Shown: piece after piece, positions 1 through 6,286 of the stretch
Position numbering within the stretch: the first letter of the stretch is position 1
Layout: each line of letters opens with the position of its first letter
Assembly: GCA_009839535.1 (NCBI GenBank)
Contig: VXPN01000458.1
Location: 1 to 14,206, forward strand
DNA length: 14,206 nucleotides
Direction of reading: 5' to 3'
Source: Boseongicola sp. SB0662_bin_57
GTDB taxonomy: Bacteria; Pseudomonadota; Alphaproteobacteria; Rhodobacterales; Rhodobacteraceae
Notes under the pieces: generated by a model
What the model saw: the letters and a program-made list of their open reading frames with translations, nothing else
What the model was told of the DNA's origin: nothing
Database searches by the model: none
Made by a program: the position numbers and the translations under genes

Positions 1-240
1 CCGGCCGAATTTTTCGGCGAGGTAGAGCATGATCGCTCCCGACTCCATCATCTGGGCGCCGGTATCGTGATCCACGATGGCCGGAATGCGGTTGTTGGGT
101 GCGACCCTCAGGAATTCGGGCGCGAATTGCTCGCCTTTCGAGATGTCGATGGCGTGCACGGTATATTCGACACCAAGCTCTTCGAGCATGATCGAGACCT
201 TGCGGCCGTTTGGCGTGGTCCAAGTGTAGAGGTCGATCAC
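1..240 (-). CDS. YfcG/nu-class glutathione S-transferase, N-terminal part (cut by window edge)
   Basis: The 80 visible codons encode the thioredoxin-like N-terminal domain of a cytoplasmic glutathione transferase. The protein opens IDLYTWTTPNGRK, matching the nu-class (YfcG/YghU) opening in which the Thr and Asn of the TPNG stretch sit at the active site; here they are residues 9 and 11. PNNRIPAIVDH (the cis-Pro glutathione-binding turn) and ESGAIMLYLAEK follow, as in YfcG. Known family members have glutathione-disulfide reductase activity. The C-terminal helical domain lies beyond the window. I chose the GTG start at 240 because a strong AAGGAGGA sits 7 bases upstream and the family begins here. 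The gene is 14 bases after the GntR-type regulator on the same strand, so the two are probably cotranscribed. The class assignment is sure; the physiological substrate is unknown. Confidence 0.9.
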   Translation of the reverse strand, partial: MIDLYTWTTPNGRKVSIMLEELGVEYTVHAIDISKGEQFAPEFLRVAPNNRIPAIVDHDTGAQMMESGAIMLYLAEKFGR

Positions 241-247
241 GTGTCAG

Positions 248-255
248 TCCTCCTT
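248..255 (-). promoter_or_regulatory. Ribosome binding site of the glutathione transferase
   Basis: On the minus strand the sequence AAGGAGGA is followed by 7 bases and a GTG. It fixes the GTG at 240 as start. The site overlaps by one base the TGA stop (255-257) of the upstream regulator, which fits a two-gene transcription unit. Confidence 0.75.
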
Positions 256-923
256 CAGAAGCGTCGCGTGGATTTCAGGTGTTCGCGCATCGTCGCATGT
301 TCAGCCCGGCGATCACGTCTCTCAAGCGCCACAATCATCTCGTCGTGCTCGACGTAGGAATGGCAGTCAGGCGCCAGCCTGTCCTGCGGGATTTCCGGTC
401 TGGACCGTACGACCGAAATCCGTACCGCATTCATGTTCCGATGCGGCCCGGCAAGAAGAGGATTGCCAGAGGCCACGGCAGTCAACTCATGCAGTCGCGA
501 ATCAAGCCGTTTGTCTCTTGCCCGGTTGGTGGCCAACCGCATGTTGTTGGCAAGCCGGCGGGCCTCGGTCAAATCGCGCGGGTCTGCGTGGGCCGCGGCG
601 TGTTCGGCCAGTTCGGGCTCAAGCGACAAGCGTGCCATCATCGCGGCGTGGGGGCTGGCGATTTCGGCCATGTGCTGCACGATCGGTTCGTTGCCGCCTT
701 CGGTGTCCAACGACGTCCGCTGGAGCGTCCCGTGGTCTGCGTGGCGTTCGCAGTGCCTTCCGCCAAGGGGCGCCAGGGCCTTGCATAACTCGCCGCGCGA
801 GACTCTCTGCCGTTCGGGCAGATCCCGCTCCTGAGGCAACCCGCCACCAGAGCACGCGCCCGAACTGACAAGCCAGCTTTCCAATGTGTCGCGGGAAGTG
901 GTTGTCATGCCGAGATGTTGCAT
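255..923 (-). CDS. FadR-type GntR-family transcriptional regulator (possibly degenerating)
   Basis: The ORF gives 222 residues. Residues about 15-70 resemble a GntR winged helix-turn-helix, with LPQERDL, RVSRGEL and KALAPL. The rest resembles the all-helical FCD effector domain. It has a D-x3-H motif (LDSRLH) followed by ASGNPLL, a later histidine in YVEHDEM, and the closing pattern with REHL; these Asp/His residues usually bind a metal or ligand. The length fits FadR-type regulators. The segment between KALAPL and HGTL is shorter and more divergent than usual: the LEAEG-R-like turn before the wing is reduced to GG. This may be decay or compensated indels. Either ATG at 923 or ATG at 908 could be the start; neither has a clear ribosome binding site. 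It probably controls the downstream glutathione transferase and neighbouring catabolic genes (inference). Confidence 0.72.
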   Translation of the reverse strand: MQHLGMTTTSRDTLESWLVSSGACSGGGLPQERDLPERQRVSRGELCKALAPLGGRHCERHADHGTLQRTSLDTEGGNEPIVQHMAEIASPHAAMMARLSLEPELAEHAAAHADPRDLTEARRLANNMRLATNRARDKRLDSRLHELTAVASGNPLLAGPHRNMNAVRISVVRSRPEIPQDRLAPDCHSYVEHDEMIVALERRDRRAEHATMREHLKSTRRF

Positions 924-1008
924 CGGTTAATCAAATTGCGTCACGCCTGCATGTACCAAGAATGGGCTCCGATCACGAAGTCAATCAAGAAATGCACTTT
1001 CCGCATGA
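924..1008. other. Short intergenic region upstream of the GntR regulator
   Basis: This 85-base stretch should hold the regulator's promoter on the minus strand. A TTGACT hexamer close to a -35 box is visible on that strand, but I could not find a convincing -10 at a proper distance. I see no strong palindromic GntR operator. The rest of the 924-1302 gap is the dehydrogenase remnant described separately. Confidence 0.35.
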
Positions 1009-1266
1009 AGGCGTCAGGCCCTGCACAGGACCGACCGGGGCGGCAAGGTCCGCCTTGCGTCCACTCCGAAGAAGCCCCTCGAATTTGACCAAGGCCATCT
1101 TGCCGTCAACAACTTCTGCCTTTACGGCATGCGGGGGGAGGGCAGGCTGGCCACCCAACGGGCGATGGCGATCATGACCGGCAAGCGCTTCGACGCGACG
1201 ACGGTCTGCACGCACAATTTCCCGATGCGGCAGGCACCGAACGCTTCTTGCCATGCGCGACAGAAA
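1009..1266 (+). pseudogene. C-terminal remnant of a zinc-type (medium-chain) alcohol dehydrogenase
   Basis: Reading plus in the frame of the ATG at 1129, the translation before and after it includes RGGKVRLAS, PLEFDQGHLAVNNF, YGMRGEGR and FDATTVCTHNFPM. This matches the end of medium-chain zinc-binding dehydrogenases: a strand after the Rossmann fold (RRGGKVVL), then a VKN-x-x-x-x-G-like strand, RGEG, and VHTHTFPL. The usual ending with a DAIKVVV-like strand is missing, and an in-frame TGA at 1006 cuts off everything upstream, so only about 85 residues of a normal protein of about 350 remain. The remnant is in frame with the DapA-family gene and no stop separates them. It is likely the last trace of a catabolic dehydrogenase once cotranscribed with the aldolase. 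Confidence 0.6.
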
Positions 1267-1302
1267 TTCCGGCTTGGAAGCCGCAGGATGGAGCGAAGGG
1301 AC

Positions 1303-2238
1303 ATGTCAAAGGCCAGACGAGGGATCTATGCCGCCGCCGTTTCACCGTTTCGGGAGGACGGCACGCTCCACACCCAAAAGCTCGTTGCCTATTGCCAGCA
1401 CCTGATCACGACGGGAGGTTGCGATGGCGTGGCGCCGACTGGAACGACCGGCGAGGGGAACTCGATCTCCCATCGCGATCGGATGGCGCTTCCCGGCGCC
1501 TTTGCCGACGCCGGGTTCGATCCGAGCCGCGTCATATTTGGAACCGGATCCTGTGCGACGCAGGACGCTGTCGATCTGACGTCGGCGGCGATTTCCGCCG
1601 GGTTCGTGAACGTGCTTGCCCTTCCGCCGTTCTACTACAAGGATCCCGGCGACGAGGGCCTCTACGCCTATTTCTCACAGCTTGTTGAGAAGGTCGGCGA
1701 TGACCGGCTACGGGTCTATCTCTACCACTTTCCTCAGATGTCGATGACGCCGATCCCGGTTGATGTCGTTGTGCGGCTGAAGCAAGCTTTCGGACCGGTG
1801 ATTGCAGGCCTTAAGGACTCAAGTGGAGACTTGTCGCAATCGCTTGCCTTCGCCGATGCCACAGGCGGGGTCGATGCGGGTTTTGACGTCTATCCTTCAA
1901 GCGAGGCATTGCTGTTCGACGGGCTGGCCGGCGGTTGCGCTGGCATCATCTCGGGATCGACGAACGCGTTCGGGGCCTACTCGCGCGCCGCGATGGCCGC
2001 TCCCGAAGGTCCTGACAGCGATGCGTTTGCAATGGTGAAGGCAGCTCGCGCGTTGGCATCAAGATATCCGCTGATGGCGGCCATGAAACAGATGGAAGCC
2101 TGGCGCAGCGGTGACGACAGCTGGACGCGCATGGCGCCGCCGCTCGTGCCGCTCGGTGCCGGGCAGGCGGCAGGCCTCAAGGCGGATGTCGAGGGCCTTG
2201 AGGTCCCGGCGCGAGCAGGCCCGGAAAAATGGCGGTGA
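1303..2238 (+). CDS. DapA-family aldolase/lyase (dihydrodipicolinate synthase / N-acetylneuraminate lyase superfamily)
   Basis: This 311-residue cytoplasmic TIM-barrel enzyme forms a Schiff base with a keto-acid substrate. GTTGE at residues 47-51 is the carboxylate-binding motif. Tyr141 in YLYHFP is the catalytic tyrosine, and Lys171 in AGLKDSSGD is the Schiff-base lysine. The order and spacing match the family, and the length is normal. I start it at ATG 1303 because GGAG lies 9 bases upstream and the family begins with the strand IYAAAVSPF. The same frame stays open back to 1009, but that part is a dehydrogenase remnant. Specificity (lysine synthesis, sialic acid, KDG or another keto acid) cannot be read. 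Next to a BKACE enzyme, a regulator and catabolic remnants, a degradative role is more likely than lysine biosynthesis. Confidence 0.9.
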   Translation: MSKARRGIYAAAVSPFREDGTLHTQKLVAYCQHLITTGGCDGVAPTGTTGEGNSISHRDRMALPGAFADAGFDPSRVIFGTGSCATQDAVDLTSAAISAGFVNVLALPPFYYKDPGDEGLYAYFSQLVEKVGDDRLRVYLYHFPQMSMTPIPVDVVVRLKQAFGPVIAGLKDSSGDLSQSLAFADATGGVDAGFDVYPSSEALLFDGLAGGCAGIISGSTNAFGAYSRAAMAAPEGPDSDAFAMVKAARALASRYPLMAAMKQMEAWRSGDDSWTRMAPPLVPLGAGQAAGLKADVEGLEVPARAGPEKWR

Positions 2239-2500
2239 CAAGGCGACCGGCGCGGTGCGCAGACTGGGCAGAGAGGCGGCAAAGCAGACAGTTGGACCGG
2301 GTCGAGACCTCGCAAGGGGAACGCCGCGAAATTTCAGGAAAGCACAATCCCGACAGCTACGCAGACCAGGACGATGATGTTCAAGATCTCGCTTCCGGTT
2401 GTTTCGCTGCTTGCGGGGATTGCATGCATGACTCGACTGACCATCAGGTTGCCGCAGACTGGTACACGAGGATTTCCGCGCGGAAATCTCCAGTTGCGAA
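2239..2500. other. Non-coding or eroded stretch between the DapA-family gene and the cupin pseudogene
   Basis: No frame on either strand shows recognisable protein family patterns. Short hydrophobic stretches occur on both strands (LPVVSLLAGIAC on plus after ATG 2374; ILNIIVLVCVAVGIVLS on minus), but neither has a good ribosome binding site or a continuing protein. The only clear structure is the palindrome at 2471-2488. Confidence 0.4.
2471..2488. repeat. 18-base perfect palindrome GATTTCCGCGCGGAAATC
   Basis: The two 9-base halves are exact reverse complements with no spacer. It lies directly before the recognisable part of the cupin pseudogene, so it could be an operator left over from that gene's promoter region. 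No -35/-10 pair is evident around it. Confidence 0.5.
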
Positions 2501-2880
2501 CCAGCAATCGTTCCCTTTGCGTCGACCTCGTCCCTTGCCCGGGGCGACGGCGTCGAGACCAGACTGCTGGACGGTGGCGAGCACGTGGATGCCCTGCCGT
2601 TCACTGCTGGCACGACCACGTTTCCAGCCTGGTTCGCGGCACTCATGCACAGCTACAACTGTGGCGAGCAGGTCGCTGTCCTCAAAGGTCGGGTCCTGGC
2701 CGAGGATGCCGGAATTCAGTCCGAATCCGGATCCATGGATACCAGCTTCACTCCGGTCTGGCCGCCCATCGCTTCGCGAACATCGTTGACGGTCACCTGA
2801 AGTTCCTCTGGACCCATGCGGCGGCAGAGGTCACGCGGGCCTTCACGGATTCAGGCGAGACCGTTCCTCATCCGCTGTGG
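2501..2880 (+). pseudogene. Cupin-domain protein, frameshifted
   Basis: In one plus frame (2504 to about 2757) the translation runs IVPFAST, GVETRLLDGGEH, ALPFTAGTTTFPAW, MHSYNCGEQVAVLKGR and SMDTSFTP. In another frame (from about 2765) it continues AHRFANIVDGHLKFLW, AAAEVTRAFTDSGETVPH. Joined, these make a small single-domain cupin. Between the motif-2 proline and histidine there are 11 bases where PxGxPH needs 12, so a single-base deletion near 2755-2766 explains the frame change. Motif 1 reads HSY where the family has HxH, so one metal-binding His has become Tyr; the Glu (GEQ) remains. The start codon was not identified. The 3' end overlaps the tail of the convergent BKACE gene. Cupins of this type often act in sugar or organic acid catabolism. 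Confidence 0.65.
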
Positions 2881-3700
2881 GGCGCGCGGCCAGGCCCGCC
2901 TCGTCGGTTGACGCAGTTTCGTCTAGCGCGGCTCGGACCTCCGCCACGCGCGCGGCATTGTCACGCGCCAGGGATCCGTCTGCATTCCAGAGCGAGTTCT
3001 CGAAACCCACCCGCACCTTGCCTCCCAAGGTTGCCGCATGCGCCAGGCAGGCCGTTTCGGCCGAACCGAAGGCGCAAACCATCCAGTCGAACGTCAGATC
3101 GGCCTTTCGCGCATTGAGCGGCACCAGATAGGCTTCAAGATCGCACGGGCGCGGCAGCACCGATCCCGCGTACGATCCGAGCACGAGTTGTAACTGGTGC
3201 TGAGTGCCCGGAACCACCTTCTGGTCGATGCATTCCAGCAGCCAGCTCAATTCCCGCGCCGAGTATACAATGTGTTGCACGTCGACTCCCTCGACATGCG
3301 CCCAGTTGTAGAATGCCTGCGCGTTTGACGTCTCGGCGCGGGCGGAGAGCATTTCGCGAAGGGCGACGGACACCGAGGGTGGCCGCAACTCGCGGATCAT
3401 TGCTCGCTGGGCGTCGGCGTTGTAGCGGCCTGCCGCCTCGCTCGTCACCTGAAGGAACAGGTCGGGTACTGCGTGTTCTAGGGCGGCGATCGCTTCGCGG
3501 TACAGCCCCGTGTCAAGACTGTGCTTGCCTTCCTTGTCGCGCACATGCAGGTGCAGGCCGTCCGCCCCGGCCTCTTGGCACGCCACGGCGGTCGCAACGA
3601 TTTCCTCCAGCGTGACTGGCAACGCCTTATGGTCTGCCTTGCCCCGCCGGGCACCGTTCGGCGCGACCATCAAACGGGGCAAGGGGCGTAACGGCGTCAT
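2843..3700 (-). CDS. Beta-keto acid cleavage enzyme (BKACE, DUF849 family)
   Basis: The 285-residue TIM-barrel protein belongs to the BKACE family, of which the lysine-fermentation enzyme Kce is the type. These zinc enzymes condense a beta-keto acid with acetyl-CoA to give acetoacetate and a new CoA ester. The opening MVAPNGARRGKADH, the zinc ligands His50 and His52 in DGLHLHVRD, and Glu234 in VRVGFENS are all present. Length is near the usual 270-310. The last 30 or so residues look atypical and run into the cupin pseudogene on the opposite strand, so the C-terminus may have been extended by loss of the original stop. The ATG at 3700 overlaps the TGA of the upstream ORF (ATGA, 3697-3700), which suggests translational coupling. 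The substrate is unknown. Confidence 0.9.
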   Translation of the reverse strand: MTPLRPLPRLMVAPNGARRGKADHKALPVTLEEIVATAVACQEAGADGLHLHVRDKEGKHSLDTGLYREAIAALEHAVPDLFLQVTSEAAGRYNADAQRAMIRELRPPSVSVALREMLSARAETSNAQAFYNWAHVEGVDVQHIVYSARELSWLLECIDQKVVPGTQHQLQLVLGSYAGSVLPRPCDLEAYLVPLNARKADLTFDWMVCAFGSAETACLAHAATLGGKVRVGFENSLWNADGSLARDNAARVAEVRAALDETASTDEAGLAARPTADEERSRLNP

Positions 3701-4068
3701 CCGAGTTCGGAGATCTCGACAGTGCGCCGATCCTCGGCAGAGCAGGCAATGGCTTCAAGAACTTCGATATCGTGGACCATCTGTCCTGAAATGAACGGGT
3801 ACTCCGCGGTGCTCGCAATCGCGGCAAGGGCATTGAGGTCGTGGACCGCCGCGTCGTCCCGTGCAAATTCCTTTCGTGCCGCATCCTGACCCGTCCCCGA
3901 TACAAGATAGTGCGCCTTCCCGCCAGTCGGGTCATTGCGTTGACTGACGATTGCGCGTTCGGTTTCGTGCCATGCACGTTTCACGGCAACTTGGGCCGTT
4001 TTCGGGCGGTGGGCGCGGAAGTTGTTCTCGTTGCGGAATAAATCAAGTGTCACACTCCCACACGCCAC
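3697..4068 (-). pseudogene. Oxidoreductase-like C-terminal fragment (possible Gfo/Idh/MocA remnant) upstream of the BKACE gene
   Basis: The 123-residue ORF starts at a GTG (4068) with only a weak AGAGAG before it. Its last 48 residues, with YPFISGQMVHDIEVLEAIA and RRTVEI, resemble the C-terminal helix of Gfo/Idh/MocA dehydrogenases (PF-x-ITG-x-x-x-LH-x-x-x-LEAI-x-x-SA-x-x-GRTV). Such enzymes are usually 330-400 residues with an N-terminal Rossmann fold, and none is visible here. I do not recognise residues 1-75 (containing FRNENNFRAHRP and GGKAHYLVSGTG). It is most simply the 3' end of an oxidoreductase whose front was lost when the region to the right was rearranged. It overlaps the BKACE start by 4 bases and may still be translated and coupled to it. 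A genuine small protein of unknown function is the alternative. Confidence 0.45.
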
Positions 4069-4075
4069 ACTCTCT

Positions 4076-4105
4076 TTGAGATCTAGGTGTTTTCCGCGCT
4101 ATAAG
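4076..4105 (+). promoter_or_regulatory. Sigma-70-type promoter of the helicase/DprA locus
   Basis: TTGAGA (4076-4081) and TATAAG (4100-4105) each match the consensus hexamers at five of six positions and are separated by 18 bases. Transcription would start near 4112, about 68 bases before the helicase gene. The -10 lies inside a 13-base palindrome (GCGCT-ATA-AGCGC, 4096-4108), so a repressor binding there would block the polymerase. The promoter is unusually good for this GC-rich window. Confidence 0.6.
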
Positions 4106-4109
4106 CGCC

Positions 4110-4139
4110 CTTTGCAGCCCTATTGCAAAGAAATGCAAG
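4110..4139 (+). promoter_or_regulatory. Inverted repeat and helically phased TGCA elements after the promoter
   Basis: CTTTGCA (4110-4116) and TGCAAAG (4124-4130) form a perfect 7-base inverted repeat with a 7-base spacer at the predicted transcription start. A third related element, ATGCAAG, follows at 4133-4139. The three TGCA cores begin at 4113, 4124 and 4134, about one helical turn apart, as expected for an operator contacted from one face of the DNA. An RNA hairpin in the leader is also possible. No regulator gene is adjacent. Confidence 0.45.
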
Positions 4140-4179
4140 CTGGGTCGCGATGGCATGACGGCGGCAAACAGGAAGATGA

Positions 4180-6285
4180 GTGACCTTGGCGGATAGATCG
4201 GTAGCTCGCGACCTTCTTCAGGTTGCCTTGAATGATCAGGCTGCGGACTTCCGGCAAGGACAGTGGGAGGCCATAGATGCGTTGGTCAACAGACGTGGCC
4301 GCTTGCTCGTGGTGCAGCGCACTGGCTGGGGAAAGAGTTCGGTCTACTTCATTGCCACGCGGATCCTGCGGGACGGCGGGCGTGGCCCGACGCTAATCGT
4401 TTCGCCTCTGCTTGCCTTGATGCGGAACCAGATCCAAGCCGCCAGCAGGCTGGGAATTCGCGCAGAGACCATCAATTCAACCAATCGAGAGAACTGGCCT
4501 TCTCTTCAGCAAGACGTGCGTGCGGGCAAGGTGGGCGCCCTGTTGATTTCACCCGAACGGCTGGCCAACGACGAATTCGTCGAAGGCGTATTGATGCCGA
4601 TTTCCGATGGCATTGGCTTGCTGGTGGTCGACGAGGCGCACTGCATCTCTGACTGGGGGCATGATTTCCGCCCCGACTATCGGCGCCTGGCAAATGTCAT
4701 TCGGCACATGCCCGAGAACGTGCCGGTACTTGGCACGACCGCGACGGCGAACAACCGCGTCATTGAGGACGTTCGGACCCAGCTCGGCAATGTCGGCGTC
4801 CAACGCGGCGTCCTGATGCGCGAAACCCTTGCCCTGCAGAACTTGAGGCTGCCTTCTCAGTCGGCGCGCCTGGCGTGGCTCGCGGAACATGTGTACGCCC
4901 TTCCTGGCACCGGAATAATCTATACGCTGACGAGACGCGACGCGGATCAGGTTGCCAGGTGGCTGCAGCAGCGAGGGATCTCGGCAAGCCCATACTACAG
5001 CGACGCAAAGTCGGAGGGTTTCGAGGACTCGAACGCCTACCGCCAGCACTTGGAGGAACGGCTTTTGCAAAACGACATAAAGGCGCTGGTCGCAACGAGC
5101 GCGCTTGGAATGGGATATGACAAGCCAGACCTCGGGTTCGTCATCCACTACCAGGCGCCGGGATCTATCGTGGCCTACTATCAGCAGGTCGGTCGCGCCG
5201 GACGCGGCATCGACCACGCGGTCGGAATCATGATGTCAGGCCATGAAGATGATGAGATTCACGAGCATTTTCGAAGAACTGCATTTCCAAAGGAGGAGTG
5301 GGTGGACGGCATACTCACGCTCCTGGCGGAAGGTGACGGGCTGACCGCTCGTGAACTGGAAGGCGCCGTCAATCTCAGGCACGCTCAAATTCAGCAAGTG
5401 CTCAAGTACCTGTCCGTGGAAAGCGTGGCGCCGATCATCAGGTCCGGGTCGACATGGCGCCGTACGCCCGTCCCGTTTCAGATGGACCAGGCCAAGATCC
5501 AACGCCTGAACAGTCAGCGGGAATCCGAATGGAAGGAGGTGCAGGCCTATCTCGGCGAATGCGGATGCCTGATGCAGTTTCTTGCCGAGGCGCTCGACGA
5601 CATCGCCCCCCAGCCATGTGGAAAATGTGCCTCGTGCACCGGACGCCCCGTGGTCGATGCGTCCTTTTCGCGCGAAACGGTGACAGACGCCGCGCGGTTT
5701 CTCGGCCAGTCGGAGTTTTCCTTGGAATGCAACAAGCAAGTCGCGAGCGGCGCGTTTCAAGAATACGACTTCACCGCAAACCTGCATGAAGATTGCCGCG
5801 CGAATGTCGGGCGTGTTCTTTCTCGATGGGGCGATGCGGGCTGGGGCTCCCTGGTTGCCGAGGACAAGCATGACGGGCGCTTCCGCGACGAACTCGTCAA
5901 CGCCGCAGCGGACATGTTGAAACACCGGTGGAAGCCAATTCCCCGACCAACTTGGGTGACATGCGTGCCGTCGACAAGACGCCGAAGCCTCATTCCCGAC
6001 TACGCGACGCGGTTGGCCGAGACATTGGAACTGCCCTTTGAGCCAGTCGTAAAGAAGATCAAGGAAAACGAGCCGCAGAAGCTGCAGCAAAATCGGTACC
6101 ATCAGTGCCGAAATCTCGATGGCGTCTTTGCAATCAGCGGACAGCTGCCGGCCGGGCCTGTCCTTCTGGTGGATGACGTCGTAGACTCCAAGTGGACACT
6201 TACCATTGTCTCAGCTCTTCTCCGACGTGCTGGCAGCGGGCCGGTCTGGCCCTTTGCCCTGGCAACAGCAAGCATCGGATCCTGA
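4180..6285 (+). CDS. RecQ-family helicase fused to a ComF-like phosphoribosyltransferase domain
   Basis: 701 residues. The helicase core has the RecQ motif 0 (FRQGQWEAI, 24-32), Walker A TGWGKS (48-53, where RecQ usually has TGGGKS), DEAH box 151-154 within the RecQ-type CISDWGHDFRPDY, TTATA 186-190, motif V ATSALGMGYDKPDL 305-318, and motif VI QVGRAGRG 336-343. Cys463, Cys480, Cys483 and Cys486 reproduce the RecQ zinc-site spacing C-x16-C-x2-C-x2-C. The HRDC domain is replaced from about residue 560 by a PRTase-like domain. It has VPSTRRRSLIPDYA, a Q-x8-RN-x2-GVF segment as in ComF, and a PRPP-loop-like LLVDDVVDSKWTLT at 662-675. GTG 4180 is the likely start (AGGAAG 4 bases upstream); TTG 4186 is an alternative. 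The dprA-like gene follows after one base, so the two proteins very likely act together. The presumed role is defence or plasmid/phage exclusion (inference). Confidence 0.9.
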   Translation: MTLADRSVARDLLQVALNDQAADFRQGQWEAIDALVNRRGRLLVVQRTGWGKSSVYFIATRILRDGGRGPTLIVSPLLALMRNQIQAASRLGIRAETINSTNRENWPSLQQDVRAGKVGALLISPERLANDEFVEGVLMPISDGIGLLVVDEAHCISDWGHDFRPDYRRLANVIRHMPENVPVLGTTATANNRVIEDVRTQLGNVGVQRGVLMRETLALQNLRLPSQSARLAWLAEHVYALPGTGIIYTLTRRDADQVARWLQQRGISASPYYSDAKSEGFEDSNAYRQHLEERLLQNDIKALVATSALGMGYDKPDLGFVIHYQAPGSIVAYYQQVGRAGRGIDHAVGIMMSGHEDDEIHEHFRRTAFPKEEWVDGILTLLAEGDGLTARELEGAVNLRHAQIQQVLKYLSVESVAPIIRSGSTWRRTPVPFQMDQAKIQRLNSQRESEWKEVQAYLGECGCLMQFLAEALDDIAPQPCGKCASCTGRPVVDASFSRETVTDAARFLGQSEFSLECNKQVASGAFQEYDFTANLHEDCRANVGRVLSRWGDAGWGSLVAEDKHDGRFRDELVNAAADMLKHRWKPIPRPTWVTCVPSTRRRSLIPDYATRLAETLELPFEPVVKKIKENEPQKLQQNRYHQCRNLDGVFAISGQLPAGPVLLVDDVVDSKWTLTIVSALLRRAGSGPVWPFALATASIGS

Positions 6286-6286
6286 A

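Noticed and set aside
2334..2429. 31-residue minus-strand ORF with a predicted membrane helix
   Set aside because: ILNIIVLVCVAVGIVLS is hydrophobic, but there is no ribosome binding site, no adjacent partner and no recognisable family. Chance is likely in eroded DNA.
2374..3117. 247-codon plus frame starting with a hydrophobic, lipoprotein-like peptide
   Set aside because: The hydrophobic start ends in unrelated sequence, the lipobox is poor, and only the middle of the frame is meaningful because it contains the downstream half of the frameshifted cupin. The end is antisense to the BKACE gene.
5236..6102. 288-codon open frame on the minus strand opposite the helicase gene
   Set aside because: The plus strand carries the clearly conserved RecQ zinc site and PRTase domain; the antisense translation shows no family pattern.
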